A DNA stretch of 7,120 nt from Eubacteriales bacterium (GCA_028709505.1 JAQVWW010000045.1:539-7658); one strand, 5' to 3'; counted from the first letter of the stretch, positions 1 through 5,501 are shown. Program-made: numbers and translations. The notes: generated by a model from the letters alone, not told the origin.

Positions 1-41
1 CGGCGTTGGCATCCTATTTTGTAAGCGATGGTGGATGGCAG

Positions 42-75
42 AAAATAAAAAAGCGAAGGCATTGCCTTCGCTTTT
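42..75 (-). terminator. Intrinsic terminator of the aldolase gene, probably bidirectional
   Basis: GCGAAGGC (53-60) and GCCTTCGC (64-71) form a perfect 8-bp stem with a 3-nt loop. Flanking AAAA/TTTT at 49-52 and 72-75 can extend it to 12 bp. Read on the minus strand, the stem is followed by six U, then A, then four U, and it lies 12 nt after the aldolase stop codon. Read on the plus strand it is followed by only four U, so it could also stop a gene entering from the left edge. Bases 1-41 hold nothing I can assign. Confidence 0.9.
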
Positions 76-87
76 GTGGTATTAAGC

Positions 88-951
88 TTACGCCTTGCCC
101 ACCGAGCCGAACAGCTCCATCTTTTCTTTCACGGTGGCCTTGATGGCTTCCACGCCGGGAGCCAGCAGCTTGCGGGGATCGAAACCCTTGCCCTTTAAGT
201 CCTTGCCGGCCAGGACGTATTCCCGCGTGGCGGCGGCAAAGGCCAGCTGGCACTCGGTGTTGACGTTGATTTTGGACACGCCCAGCGAGATGGCCTCTTT
301 GATCATATCGGCGGGGATACCGGTGCCGCCATGCAGCACCAGCGGCATGCCGGCGGCGGCCTTCTGGATTTCGGCCAGCACGTCAAAGCGCAGGCCGGCC
401 CCATTTTCGGGGTACTGGCCGTGGATGTTGCCGATACCGGCGGCCAGCATCGTGACGCCCAGCGCGGCGATTTTGGCGCACTCCTGGGCGTCGGCCACTT
501 CGCCGCTGCCGATAACGCCGTCCTCTTCGCCGCCGATGGCGCCCACCTCGGCTTCCACCGAGATGCCTTTTGCGTCGGCGATGGCGATGACGGCCTTGGT
601 CTTTTCGACGTTCTCGTCAAACGGATAATGGGAACCGTCGAACATGACCGACGAAAAGCCGGCTTCGATGCAGGTCAGCGCGCCGTCGTAGCTGCCGTGA
701 TCCAGATGCAGCGCCACCGGTACGGTGATGTTCATGTCGCGGATCATGCCGTTTACCATGCCGACTATCGTGTGATAGCCGCACATATATTTGCCGGCGC
801 CTTCGGACACGCCCAGGATGACGGGCGAGTTGTTTTCCTGCGCGCTTTGCAAGATGGCCTTGGTCCACTCCAGGTTGTTGATGTTGAACTGGCCTACGGC
901 GTATTTGCCGTCGCGGGCCTTGTTCAGCATTTCTTTTGCCGATACTAACAT
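88..951 (-). CDS. fba: Class II fructose-1,6-bisphosphate aldolase
   Basis: Zinc-dependent aldolase that reversibly cleaves fructose-1,6-bisphosphate to dihydroxyacetone phosphate and glyceraldehyde-3-phosphate in cytosolic glycolysis/gluconeogenesis. The 287 residues match the usual length of the Bacillus FbaA type (about 285). Visible motifs: HLDHG at 82-86 (catalytic Asp84, zinc ligand His85), EAEVGAIGGEED at about 133-144, GNIHGQY at 174-180 (zinc ligand His177), LHGGTGIP at 206-213 (zinc ligand His207, phosphate-binding glycines) and KINVNTE at 227-233. The start is set by an ideal AGGAGG (963-958), six nt before the ATG. It has its own consensus promoter upstream and a strong terminator 12 nt after the TAA stop. 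It lies 94 nt downstream of an aminopeptidase gene on the same strand with no convincing terminator between, so some read-through is possible. Related ketose-bisphosphate aldolases (tagatose type) share this fold, but no tagatose or galactitol genes are nearby. Confidence 0.96.
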   Translation of the reverse strand: MLVSAKEMLNKARDGKYAVGQFNINNLEWTKAILQSAQENNSPVILGVSEGAGKYMCGYHTIVGMVNGMIRDMNITVPVALHLDHGSYDGALTCIEAGFSSVMFDGSHYPFDENVEKTKAVIAIADAKGISVEAEVGAIGGEEDGVIGSGEVADAQECAKIAALGVTMLAAGIGNIHGQYPENGAGLRFDVLAEIQKAAAGMPLVLHGGTGIPADMIKEAISLGVSKINVNTECQLAFAAATREYVLAGKDLKGKGFDPRKLLAPGVEAIKATVKEKMELFGSVGKA

Positions 952-987
952 GGTATTCCTCCTGTTGTGCGTAAAATGTACGGGTCT

Positions 988-1016
988 ATTATACGCATCC
1001 GCCGATGAAAACTCAA
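988..1016 (-). promoter_or_regulatory. Sigma-A promoter of the aldolase gene
   Basis: On the minus strand, -35 TTGAGT (1016-1011), a 17-nt spacer and a perfect -10 TATAAT (993-988). An A-run just upstream (complement of 1018-1024) resembles an UP element. The predicted transcript starts near 981, giving a leader of about 30 nt that contains the AGGAGG site. This gives the aldolase expression independent of the aminopeptidase genes upstream. Confidence 0.85.
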
Positions 1017-1045
1017 ATTTTTTTGCCGGGGGAGGAAAATGCGCG

Positions 1046-2161
1046 CTATTTGAGATTTTCGGGGTTCAGGCACGCAAGCTCGGGCAGCACAAAGCGCCCG
1101 TCGCGGCGGACTGTGACGCCGTCAAAACGGATTTCGCCGCCGCCGAATTCCGGCGTCTGAATGAGCACCATATCCCAGTGGATGGCCGAGCGGTTGCCGT
1201 TGAAGGCCGAGTCGTAGGCGTTGCCCGGCGTAAAGTGGATGGAGCCGGCAATCTTCTCGTCGAACAGCGTGTCCAGCATGGCGCGGTGAATGTACGGGTT
1301 GACACCGATGGCGAATTCGCCGATGTACCGGGCGCCGTCGTCGGTATCCAGTATCTTATTGAGCTCTTGGGTCATGTTGGCGGTGGCGTTTACGATTTTA
1401 CCGGCCTTAAATTCCAGGCGGACGTTTTCAAATTTCTTGCCCTGGTACAGCGTAGGCGTATTGTAGGTCAGGTAGCCCTCGACGCTGTCCTTGACCGGCG
1501 CCGTGTAGATTTCGCCGTCGGGAATGTTGCACGCGCCGGCGCAGGGGCAGGTGGGGATACCCTTAATAGAGAAGGATAAATCGGTGCCCGCCGAGACGAT
1601 TTGCACGCGATCGGTGCGCCCCATCAGATCGACCAGTGGCTGCATGGCCCGGCCCATCTTGGCGTAATCCAGGCAGCAGACGTCGAAATAAAAGTCCTCG
1701 AAGGCCTCGGTGGACATACCGGCGGCCTGGGCCATGGCGTCGGTGGGATAGCGCAGCACCACCCAGCGGGTCTGGGGCAGCCGTGTCTGCATGTGCACCG
1801 GCTTACCGTACCGCGACGCGTACCGTTCCAGCTGTTCGGCGGGCACGTCGGCCAGCTCAAAGGCGTTGTCGCCGCCGCGGATGGCGATATAGCAGGCCAT
1901 CTGCTGCATCAGTGCGCGGTCGTTTGCCGCCCATACGTCCAGCGTTTCTTCGCCGGCCTGCATCAGCAGCGCGCGGTTGACCTGTGGATGGTGCAGCTTG
2001 ACGTGGGGGCGGCCGCCGGATCGGTAGATTTCCTCGATGAGGGCGGTGGCAGCTTCGGGATGCTGGCCGGTGATCTCCACCAGCACGTGATCGCCGCTTT
2101 TGACGGCGCAGGAGTATTGGACCAAAATTTCGGCCAGCCGGGTCAGGCGCGGGTCTTTCAT
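1046..2161 (-). CDS. M29-family metallo-aminopeptidase, downstream paralogue
   Basis: Probable cytosolic aminopeptidase of peptidase family M29 (AmpS/PepS/aminopeptidase T group), which releases N-terminal residues from peptides with a dinuclear metal centre. It has 371 residues; members are commonly about 400-415, so this is a shorter form. Likely metal and active-site positions: Glu217 in NIPDGE, Glu282 in GEFAIG, His309 in GSIHF, Tyr316, and His328/Asp330 in AIHWD. These are assigned by family pattern, not by alignment. AAAAGAGGT (2176-2168) lies six nt before the ATG, 21 nt after the stop of the upstream paralogue, so the two should be co-transcribed. My ungapped count gives about 228 of 371 identical residues between them. 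The identity concentrates in the C-terminal half. This copy has three extra cysteines (205, 207, 211) just before the Glu217 motif. Substrate preference cannot be read from the sequence. Confidence 0.92.
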   Translation of the reverse strand: MKDPRLTRLAEILVQYSCAVKSGDHVLVEITGQHPEAATALIEEIYRSGGRPHVKLHHPQVNRALLMQAGEETLDVWAANDRALMQQMACYIAIRGGDNAFELADVPAEQLERYASRYGKPVHMQTRLPQTRWVVLRYPTDAMAQAAGMSTEAFEDFYFDVCCLDYAKMGRAMQPLVDLMGRTDRVQIVSAGTDLSFSIKGIPTCPCAGACNIPDGEIYTAPVKDSVEGYLTYNTPTLYQGKKFENVRLEFKAGKIVNATANMTQELNKILDTDDGARYIGEFAIGVNPYIHRAMLDTLFDEKIAGSIHFTPGNAYDSAFNGNRSAIHWDMVLIQTPEFGGGEIRFDGVTVRRDGRFVLPELACLNPENLK

Positions 2162-2182
2162 AGGCGTACCTCTTTTCGCAAA

Positions 2183-3298
2183 TTACATTAAATTTTCCGG
2201 GTTTAGGCAGGCAAGCTCAGGCAGAACAAAGCGGCCGTCGCGGCGGATGGTGACGCCGTCGAAGCGGATTTCGCCGCCGCCGTATTCGGGCGTCTGCATC
2301 AGCACCATGTCCCAGTGGATGGCCGAATCGTTGCCGTTGGGGCAATCGTCGTAGGCGGCGCCGGGCGTAAAGTGCAGCGAGCCGGTGATCTTCTCGTCGA
2401 ACAGGATATCCTTCATCGGCCGCGTGATATACGGGTTGACGCCGATGGCAAATTCGCCCACATACCGGGCGCCGTCGTCGGTATCCAGCACGTGGTTGAG
2501 GGCCTGGGTATAGTTGGCGGTGGCGTCGACGATTTTGCCGTCTCGGAACGCCAGGCGGACGTTTTCGTATATCCGGCCTTCGTAGGGCGACGGCGTGTTA
2601 TACTGGATAACGCCGTTTACGCTGTGCTTAACCGGGGCGGTGAACACTTCGCCGTCGGGGATGTTTACCTCGCCGGCGCATTTGATGGCGGGCTGGCCTT
2701 TGATGGAGAACGTCAAGTCGGTGCCCGGCCCCAAAAGCTGCACGTTATCGGTCTTTTCCATCAACGTAACCAGCGCGTCCATGGCGGCGCTCATCCGCGC
2801 GTAATCCAGGCAGCATACGTCGAAATAAAACTGCTCGAAGGCCTCGGTGGACATGCCGGCCAGCTGCGCCATCGTGGGCGTCGGGTAGGCGGCCAGCACC
2901 CATTTGGTATGCGGCACGCGGATTTTCCCGTGCACCGGCAGCCAATAAAGACGATCGACCAGCGCCGTTTTCTCGGCAGGGACGTCGGCCGACTCAAACG
3001 AGTTGTCGCCGGCGCCGATACAAATATAGGCCTGCATCTTCTTCATCCGGTAGGCTTCGATATCGGCCAGCGTGCAGAGCATCTGCTGGCTGGCGCCCAT
3101 ATTTTGCCGGCGTGTGGCCTTAGGGTCGCGGATGTTGATAAACGGGTAGCCGCCGGCTTCGTAGACGGCGTCCACCAGCGCGCACAAAAGGGCGCTCTGG
3201 TTGTTGTTCATATCGATGAGCACACACTCGCCGGGCTTCACCCGGCAGGAGTAGCCCACCAGGTTGCGGGCAAATGCCGTTAAACGGGGGTCTTTCAT
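2183..3298 (-). CDS. M29-family metallo-aminopeptidase, upstream paralogue
   Basis: Second probable cytosolic leucyl-type aminopeptidase of family M29, exactly the same length (371 residues) as the gene after it and alignable without gaps. The same likely active-site set is present: Glu217 (NIPDGE), Glu282 (GEFAIG), His309 (GSLHF), Tyr316, His328 and Asp330 (AIHWD). The C-terminal 100 residues are about 85% identical between the copies. Residues 31-90 are poorly conserved (roughly 14 of 60), which suggests different peptide preference. AAAGAGGTGA (3312-3303) precedes the ATG with normal spacing, so the start is secure. It is the first gene of the pair, with a candidate promoter at 3329-3356, and it diverges from the tRNA array. 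It probably arose by tandem duplication. It is intact with no sign of decay. Confidence 0.92.
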   Translation of the reverse strand: MKDPRLTAFARNLVGYSCRVKPGECVLIDMNNNQSALLCALVDAVYEAGGYPFINIRDPKATRRQNMGASQQMLCTLADIEAYRMKKMQAYICIGAGDNSFESADVPAEKTALVDRLYWLPVHGKIRVPHTKWVLAAYPTPTMAQLAGMSTEAFEQFYFDVCCLDYARMSAAMDALVTLMEKTDNVQLLGPGTDLTFSIKGQPAIKCAGEVNIPDGEVFTAPVKHSVNGVIQYNTPSPYEGRIYENVRLAFRDGKIVDATANYTQALNHVLDTDDGARYVGEFAIGVNPYITRPMKDILFDEKITGSLHFTPGAAYDDCPNGNDSAIHWDMVLMQTPEYGGGEIRFDGVTIRRDGRFVLPELACLNPENLM

Positions 3299-3328
3299 AA
3301 CGTCACCTCTTTATAGAACAATACAATG

Positions 3329-3356
3329 ATAATATCATATCATACATGGGCGGCAA
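3329..3356 (-). promoter_or_regulatory. Candidate promoter of the aminopeptidase pair, with overlapping palindrome
   Basis: Minus strand: -35 TTGCCG (3356-3351, four of six consensus bases), 16-nt spacer, -10 TATTAT (3334-3329, five of six). The -10 sits inside a perfect 13-bp palindrome, ATGATA-A-TATCAT (3326-3338), which could be an operator or simply AT-rich promoter DNA. The predicted leader to the ATG at 3298 is about 25 nt and contains the ribosome binding site. Confidence 0.5.
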
Positions 3357-3439
3357 AGGAGCAGCCCAATGTGCATATTTTTAGAGATGCAGCCGCCGCG
3401 GCAGCCGGGTTGGATTGGCCAAAAGGTGATAAAAAGAGG

Positions 3440-3468
3440 TTGACAAATTCAACAAATTCCCCTATACT
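3440..3468 (+). promoter_or_regulatory. tRNA operon promoter P1
   Basis: TTGACA (3440-3445), exactly 17 nt, TATACT (3463-3468). The upstream stretch 3421-3437 is A-rich, as in UP elements of stable-RNA promoters. The predicted start is near 3475, at the base of a 6-bp hairpin. It is the outer of two promoters in front of tRNA-Arg. Confidence 0.85.
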
Positions 3469-3475
3469 TTCTTTG

Positions 3476-3490
3476 CCCAGCCGCGCTGGG
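3476..3490 (+). other. Hairpin at the predicted P1 transcript 5' end
   Basis: CCCAGC (3476-3481), loop CGC, GCTGGG (3485-3490): a perfect 6-bp stem located at about the first bases of the P1 transcript and between P1 and P2. It lacks a U-run, so it is not a normal terminator. It could cap the 5' end of the precursor RNA. The function is inference. Confidence 0.45.
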
Positions 3491-3495
3491 GGTTC

Positions 3496-3524
3496 TTGAC
3501 ACTGCCCCGGCGCCGTGGTAATAT
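3496..3524 (+). promoter_or_regulatory. tRNA operon promoter P2
   Basis: TTGACA (3496-3501), 17-nt spacer, TAATAT (3519-3524), with TGG directly before the -10 giving an extended -10 (TGn). It lies 56 bp after P1 in the same orientation. The predicted start near 3531 leaves about 40 nt of leader before tRNA-Arg. The tandem arrangement is typical of stable-RNA operons. Confidence 0.82.
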
Positions 3525-3571
3525 TGGCTGTCGTCAGTAAGAATTTGTACCGACGGATGCCCTGCAAACGG

Positions 3572-3647
<76 letters not shown>

Positions 3648-3654
3648 AAATATG

Positions 3655-3731
3655 GTGGATATAGCTCAGTTGGTTAGAGCGCCAGGTTGTGGCCCTGGAG
3701 GCCGTGGGTTCGAACCCCACTATTCACCCCA
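3655..3731 (+). tRNA. tRNA-His (anticodon GTG)
   Basis: 77 nt with encoded CCA. Acceptor GTGGATA pairs with TATTCAC. The base before it, G3654, is the histidine-specific G-1, pairing with discriminator C3728. Anticodon stem CCAGG/CCTGG encloses loop TTGTGGC, anticodon GTG. It is followed at once by seven T (3732-3738). Its 3' end CACCCCA is complementary to the 5' end of the next tRNA. Confidence 0.97.
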
Positions 3732-3747
3732 TTTTTTTGTTGGGGTG
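3725..3747 (+). repeat. Inverted repeat joining the tRNA-His 3' end to the tRNA-Gln 5' end
   Basis: CACCCCA (3725-3731, the end of tRNA-His including CCA) and TGGGGTG (3741-3747, the first seven bases of tRNA-Gln) are perfect reverse complements around a 9-nt spacer containing seven T. In the precursor RNA this hairpin would compete with both acceptor stems. Confidence 0.7.
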
Positions 3748-3815
3748 TCGCCAAGCGGCAAGGCACGGGACTTTGACTCCCGCATTCGTAGGTTCAAATC
3801 CTGCCACCCCAGCCA
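3741..3815 (+). tRNA. tRNA-Gln (anticodon TTG)
   Basis: 75 nt with encoded CCA. Acceptor TGGGGTG/CACCCCA is perfectly paired; discriminator G. The anticodon stem CGGGA/TCCCG encloses loop CTTTGAC, anticodon TTG. The U1-A72 start is characteristic of bacterial tRNA-Gln. Only nine nt separate it from tRNA-His. Confidence 0.97.
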
Positions 3816-3822
3816 TTGTCAT

Positions 3823-3898
3823 GATCCATTAGCTCAGTCGGTAGAGCACCTGCCTTTTAAGCAGGCTGTCCCGCGTTCGAGTCGCGGATGGATCACCA
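3823..3898 (+). tRNA. tRNA-Lys (anticodon TTT)
   Basis: 76 nt with encoded CCA. Acceptor GATCCAT/ATGGATC is perfect; discriminator A. Anticodon stem CCTGC/GCAGG encloses CTTTTAA, anticodon TTT, reading AAA and AAG. It starts seven nt after tRNA-Gln. A separate CTT isoacceptor lies at the end of the array. Confidence 0.97.
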
Positions 3899-3947
3899 AA
3901 TGCGGGTCGGCCGCCGGATGCGGTGGCGGCGCGCAGGAACATCCCAT
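3899..3947 (+). other. GC-rich spacer with hairpin between tRNA-Lys and tRNA-Leu
   Basis: A 49-nt spacer, longer than most gaps in this array. GCCGCC (3910-3915) can pair with GGCGGC (3925-3930) around a 9-nt loop. There is no T-run after it, so it is not an intrinsic terminator. It may be a processing element or a remnant; nothing more can be supported. Confidence 0.35.
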
Positions 3948-4033
3948 GCGGGCGTGGCGGAATTGGCAGACGTGCCGGATTTAGGTTCCGGTGCCTAAAA
4001 GGCGTATGAGTTCAAATCTCTTCGCCCGCACCA
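3948..4033 (+). tRNA. tRNA-Leu (anticodon TAG)
   Basis: 86 nt with encoded CCA, a class II tRNA with a long variable arm (around TGCCTAAAAGGCGTA). Acceptor GCGGGCG/CGCCCGC is perfect; discriminator A. Anticodon stem CCGGA/TCCGG encloses loop TTTAGGT, anticodon TAG, reading CTA/CTN. It is the last gene of the first sub-cluster, with 93 nt and an internal promoter before the next tRNA. Confidence 0.96.
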
Positions 4034-4069
4034 ATGTTTGTCAAGGGCTGCGAAAATTGAAAAAAGGGC

Positions 4070-4098
4070 TTGAAAATGGCCGGGATATGATGTAATAT
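4070..4098 (+). promoter_or_regulatory. Internal tRNA promoter P3
   Basis: TTGAAA (4070-4075), 17-nt spacer, TAATAT (4093-4098), the same -10 as P2. A TG dinucleotide abuts the -10. An A-rich stretch upstream (4052-4066) resembles an UP element. The predicted start is near 4105, 22 nt before tRNA-Gly. It would let the Gly-Gly-Lys sub-cluster be transcribed independently of P1/P2. Confidence 0.75.
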
Positions 4099-4126
4099 CT
4101 TACCACGGATGGGAAAGTCCTCTGAT

Positions 4127-4202
4127 GCGGGAGTAGCTCAATGGCTAGAGCGTCGCCTTGCCATGGCGAAGGTTGCGAGTTCGAGTCTCGTCTTCCGCTC
4201 CA
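4127..4202 (+). tRNA. tRNA-Gly (anticodon GCC)
   Basis: 76 nt with encoded CCA. Acceptor GCGGGAG/CTTCCGC contains one G-U pair; discriminator T, as usual for bacterial tRNA-Gly. Anticodon stem TCGCC/GGCGA encloses loop TTGCCAT, anticodon GCC. It is followed by eight T (4204-4211), then the next glycine tRNA 16 nt downstream. Confidence 0.96.
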
Positions 4203-4218
4203 ATTTTTTTTGCCCAGT

Positions 4219-4292
4219 GCGGGTGTAGCTCAATGGCAGAGCCCCAGCCTTCCAAGCTGGTTGTGTGGGTTCGATTCCCATCACCCGCTCCA
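4219..4292 (+). tRNA. tRNA-Gly (anticodon TCC)
   Basis: 74 nt with encoded CCA. Acceptor GCGGGTG/CACCCGC is perfect; discriminator T. Anticodon stem CCAGC/GCTGG encloses CTTCCAA, anticodon TCC, reading GGA and GGG. It complements the GCC isoacceptor just before it, so the pair covers all four glycine codons. Confidence 0.97.
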
Positions 4293-4312
4293 AATAAGAG
4301 ACAACGACGTAA

Positions 4313-4388
4313 GGACCGCTAGCTCAGTTGGTAGAGCACCTGACTCTTAATCAGGGTGTCCAGGGTTCGAGCCCCTGGCGGTCCACCA
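4313..4388 (+). tRNA. tRNA-Lys (anticodon CTT)
   Basis: 76 nt with encoded CCA. Acceptor GGACCGC/GCGGTCC is perfect; discriminator A. Anticodon stem CCTGA/TCAGG encloses CTCTTAA, anticodon CTT, specific for AAG. A dedicated AAG reader fits the GC-rich codon use of the neighbouring genes. It is the last gene of the array; the terminator starts four nt after its CCA. Confidence 0.97.
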
Positions 4389-4391
4389 AAT

Positions 4392-4435
4392 AACCCACCA
4401 TCAATTGATAAAAGGGTTGATGGTGGGTTTGTTTT
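4392..4435 (+). terminator. Intrinsic terminator of the tRNA array
   Basis: AACCCACCATCAA (4392-4404) and TTGATGGTGGGTT (4417-4429) form a perfect 13-bp stem with a 12-nt loop, followed by TGTTTT. It lies four nt after the last tRNA and closes the transcript. Confidence 0.93.
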
Positions 4436-4483
4436 ATAATAAAATCATGTTACATGGTACATACATTAGGACGGAGGATGAAT

Positions 4484-5077
4484 ATGAATGTTATTATCAA
4501 GCCACTTACCCCGGAGCTTTGCGCCGATTATTTTGATTTCTTTGAAAACAGAGCGTTTACGGACGATTCCCCCTACCGGTGCTATTGCCACATGTATCAA
4601 ATGACCAAAGAGCAATATCAAGCGGCGTATGATAAGGCCCAGATGCAGCAGGATCCCGGCCGCGCCTCCCGGGAAGTTGCCGAGCGGCAAATTGCGGACG
4701 GGGTTTTACGGGGTTATTTGGCATATGTGGATGGCAAATCCGTCGGTTGGTGCAACGCCAACGACAGAGCGAATTATCCCGTCGAACCGGCCTATGATGT
4801 GCCTTTTTACGCACCGGCCGAAAATCACGAAAAAGCCGTGGTGTGTTTTGAAATCGCCCCGGAGTATCGCGGAAAAGGCATCGCCACCGCACTGCTGAAC
4901 CGGGTCATAGCCGATGCGAAAATAGAAGGGTATCTGGCCGTGATCAGTTTTCCCGTCGTGAGAAGCGAGCGGTACGAATGGGATTGTCAAGGCCCTGCTC
5001 GGTTATATGAAAAAGCGGGGTTCGTGAAGGTGACGCAACAGGGTGAGCGTGTGACCATGAAGAAAGCATTGAAATAA
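4484..5077 (+). CDS. GNAT-family N-acetyltransferase
   Basis: Probable cytosolic acetyl-CoA-dependent N-acetyltransferase; substrate unknown. The 197 residues carry the GNAT acetyl-CoA pyrophosphate loop YRGKGIA at 128-134 (R/Q-x-x-G-x-G/A pattern) preceded by strand CFEIAPE, and the C-terminal motif ARLYEKAGF at 172-180. The N-terminal part holds a Cys-x-Cys (33, 35; RCYCHMYQM) seen in some GNAT relatives. I chose the ATG at 4484 because GGAGG (4473-4477) lies six nt upstream. In-frame ATGs at 4454 and 4478 lie before or directly against that site. A perfect TATAAT occurs at 4435-4440 at the end of the tRNA terminator, but no good -35 stands at the right distance, so its promoter is uncertain. 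The gene is visibly more AT-rich than its neighbours and stands alone beside a tRNA array, which is compatible with acquisition by transfer. Confidence 0.88.
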   Translation: MNVIIKPLTPELCADYFDFFENRAFTDDSPYRCYCHMYQMTKEQYQAAYDKAQMQQDPGRASREVAERQIADGVLRGYLAYVDGKSVGWCNANDRANYPVEPAYDVPFYAPAENHEKAVVCFEIAPEYRGKGIATALLNRVIADAKIEGYLAVISFPVVRSERYEWDCQGPARLYEKAGFVKVTQQGERVTMKKALK

Positions 5078-5223
5078 CAGGGAACAGCATAAACATTAGT
5101 AGAACCTATACTTGTTTTTACTATCACTTGTTAAAGGTGTGCAAGCCTTGAAATCGTTAAAATTTGCCCCTTCCCAAATCGGCAGCGGTGCCTTTTATCA
5201 ATTCATTGTACCTTGTCAGAGAC
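5078..5223. other. AT-rich intergenic segment without a supported gene
   Basis: Between the acetyltransferase stop and the terminator at 5224. ACTTGTT occurs twice (5110-5116, 5126-5132). On the minus strand a short open stretch ends with TAA at 5159-5157, but it has no start or ribosome site and cannot extend through the hairpin to its right. It could be an untranslated tail, a small-RNA region or a remnant of a repeated element. Confidence 0.4.
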
Positions 5224-5265
5224 CCCCCCTGGAAACCATGCGATTTCCAGGGGGGTTTTTATTTT
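5224..5265 (+). terminator. Strong intrinsic terminator downstream of the acetyltransferase
   Basis: CCCCCCTGGAAA (5224-5235) and TTTCCAGGGGGG (5244-5255) form a perfect 12-bp stem with an 8-nt loop, followed by TTTTTATTTT. It lies 146 nt after the acetyltransferase stop, an unusually long 3' tail for a simple terminator. Confidence 0.9.
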
Positions 5266-5472
5266 CCCGGGCCGGCAGGGCTACCGGTACCCGGCAACAT
5301 TTTGGCAGCCGTCATTCCCGCCCTTTGCGCAATATGGCTGCGGGTGCAGTAAGGCCGACGCCGCAGGCGGCGGCTGCGAAACGGTGCAGCCTGCCTTGCC
5401 CGGCCCGATACCCGGCCTTCGCTTGCAGGGGCACACGCGAAAGCCCCTTTTCCCTGGGCGATCGCCGGCGGC
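5266..5472. other. GC-rich intergenic region, no gene; weak plus-strand hairpin at 5427-5451
   Basis: The open frames crossing this stretch lack ribosome sites and family features. AGGGGC (5427-5432) can pair with GCCCCT (5443-5448), followed by TTT (TTTT at 5448-5451 counting the paired T). That would be at best a weak plus-strand terminator, backing up the one at 5224-5265. Nothing else is visible. Confidence 0.4.
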
Positions 5473-5501
5473 TAAAAAGCCTTAACCCTTGGGCAAAGGC
5501 T
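5473..5501 (-). terminator. Intrinsic terminator overlapping the stop of the split-barrel gene
   Basis: On the minus strand AGCCTT (5501-5496) pairs with AAGGCT (5483-5478), with three more C-G pairs possible inside, then five U (5478-5474). The left arm begins in the second base of the TGA stop codon, making a very compact gene end. Confidence 0.72.

Noticed and set aside
2315..3283. Long plus-strand open frame of about 322 codons
   Set aside because: It is antisense to an intact M29 aminopeptidase with its own ribosome site. Its glycine/valine/histidine-rich composition is typical of an antisense shadow in GC-rich DNA.
3652..3984. Plus-strand open frame of about 110 codons
   Set aside because: It lies across four tRNA genes (His, Gln, Lys, Leu) that fold perfectly; phrases such as IAQLVRAPG are the usual mistranslation of tRNA sequence.
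4435..4440. Perfect TATAAT as promoter of the acetyltransferase
   Set aside because: It overlaps the tail of the tRNA terminator and no -35-like hexamer stands 16-18 nt upstream (TTGATA is 24 nt away, TTGATG 12 nt). It remains possible but is not supported enough to list.
4454..4483. Upstream ATG codons (4454 and 4478) for the acetyltransferase
   Set aside because: The only good ribosome site, GGAGG at 4473-4477, lies downstream of the first and abuts the second; it fits the ATG at 4484.
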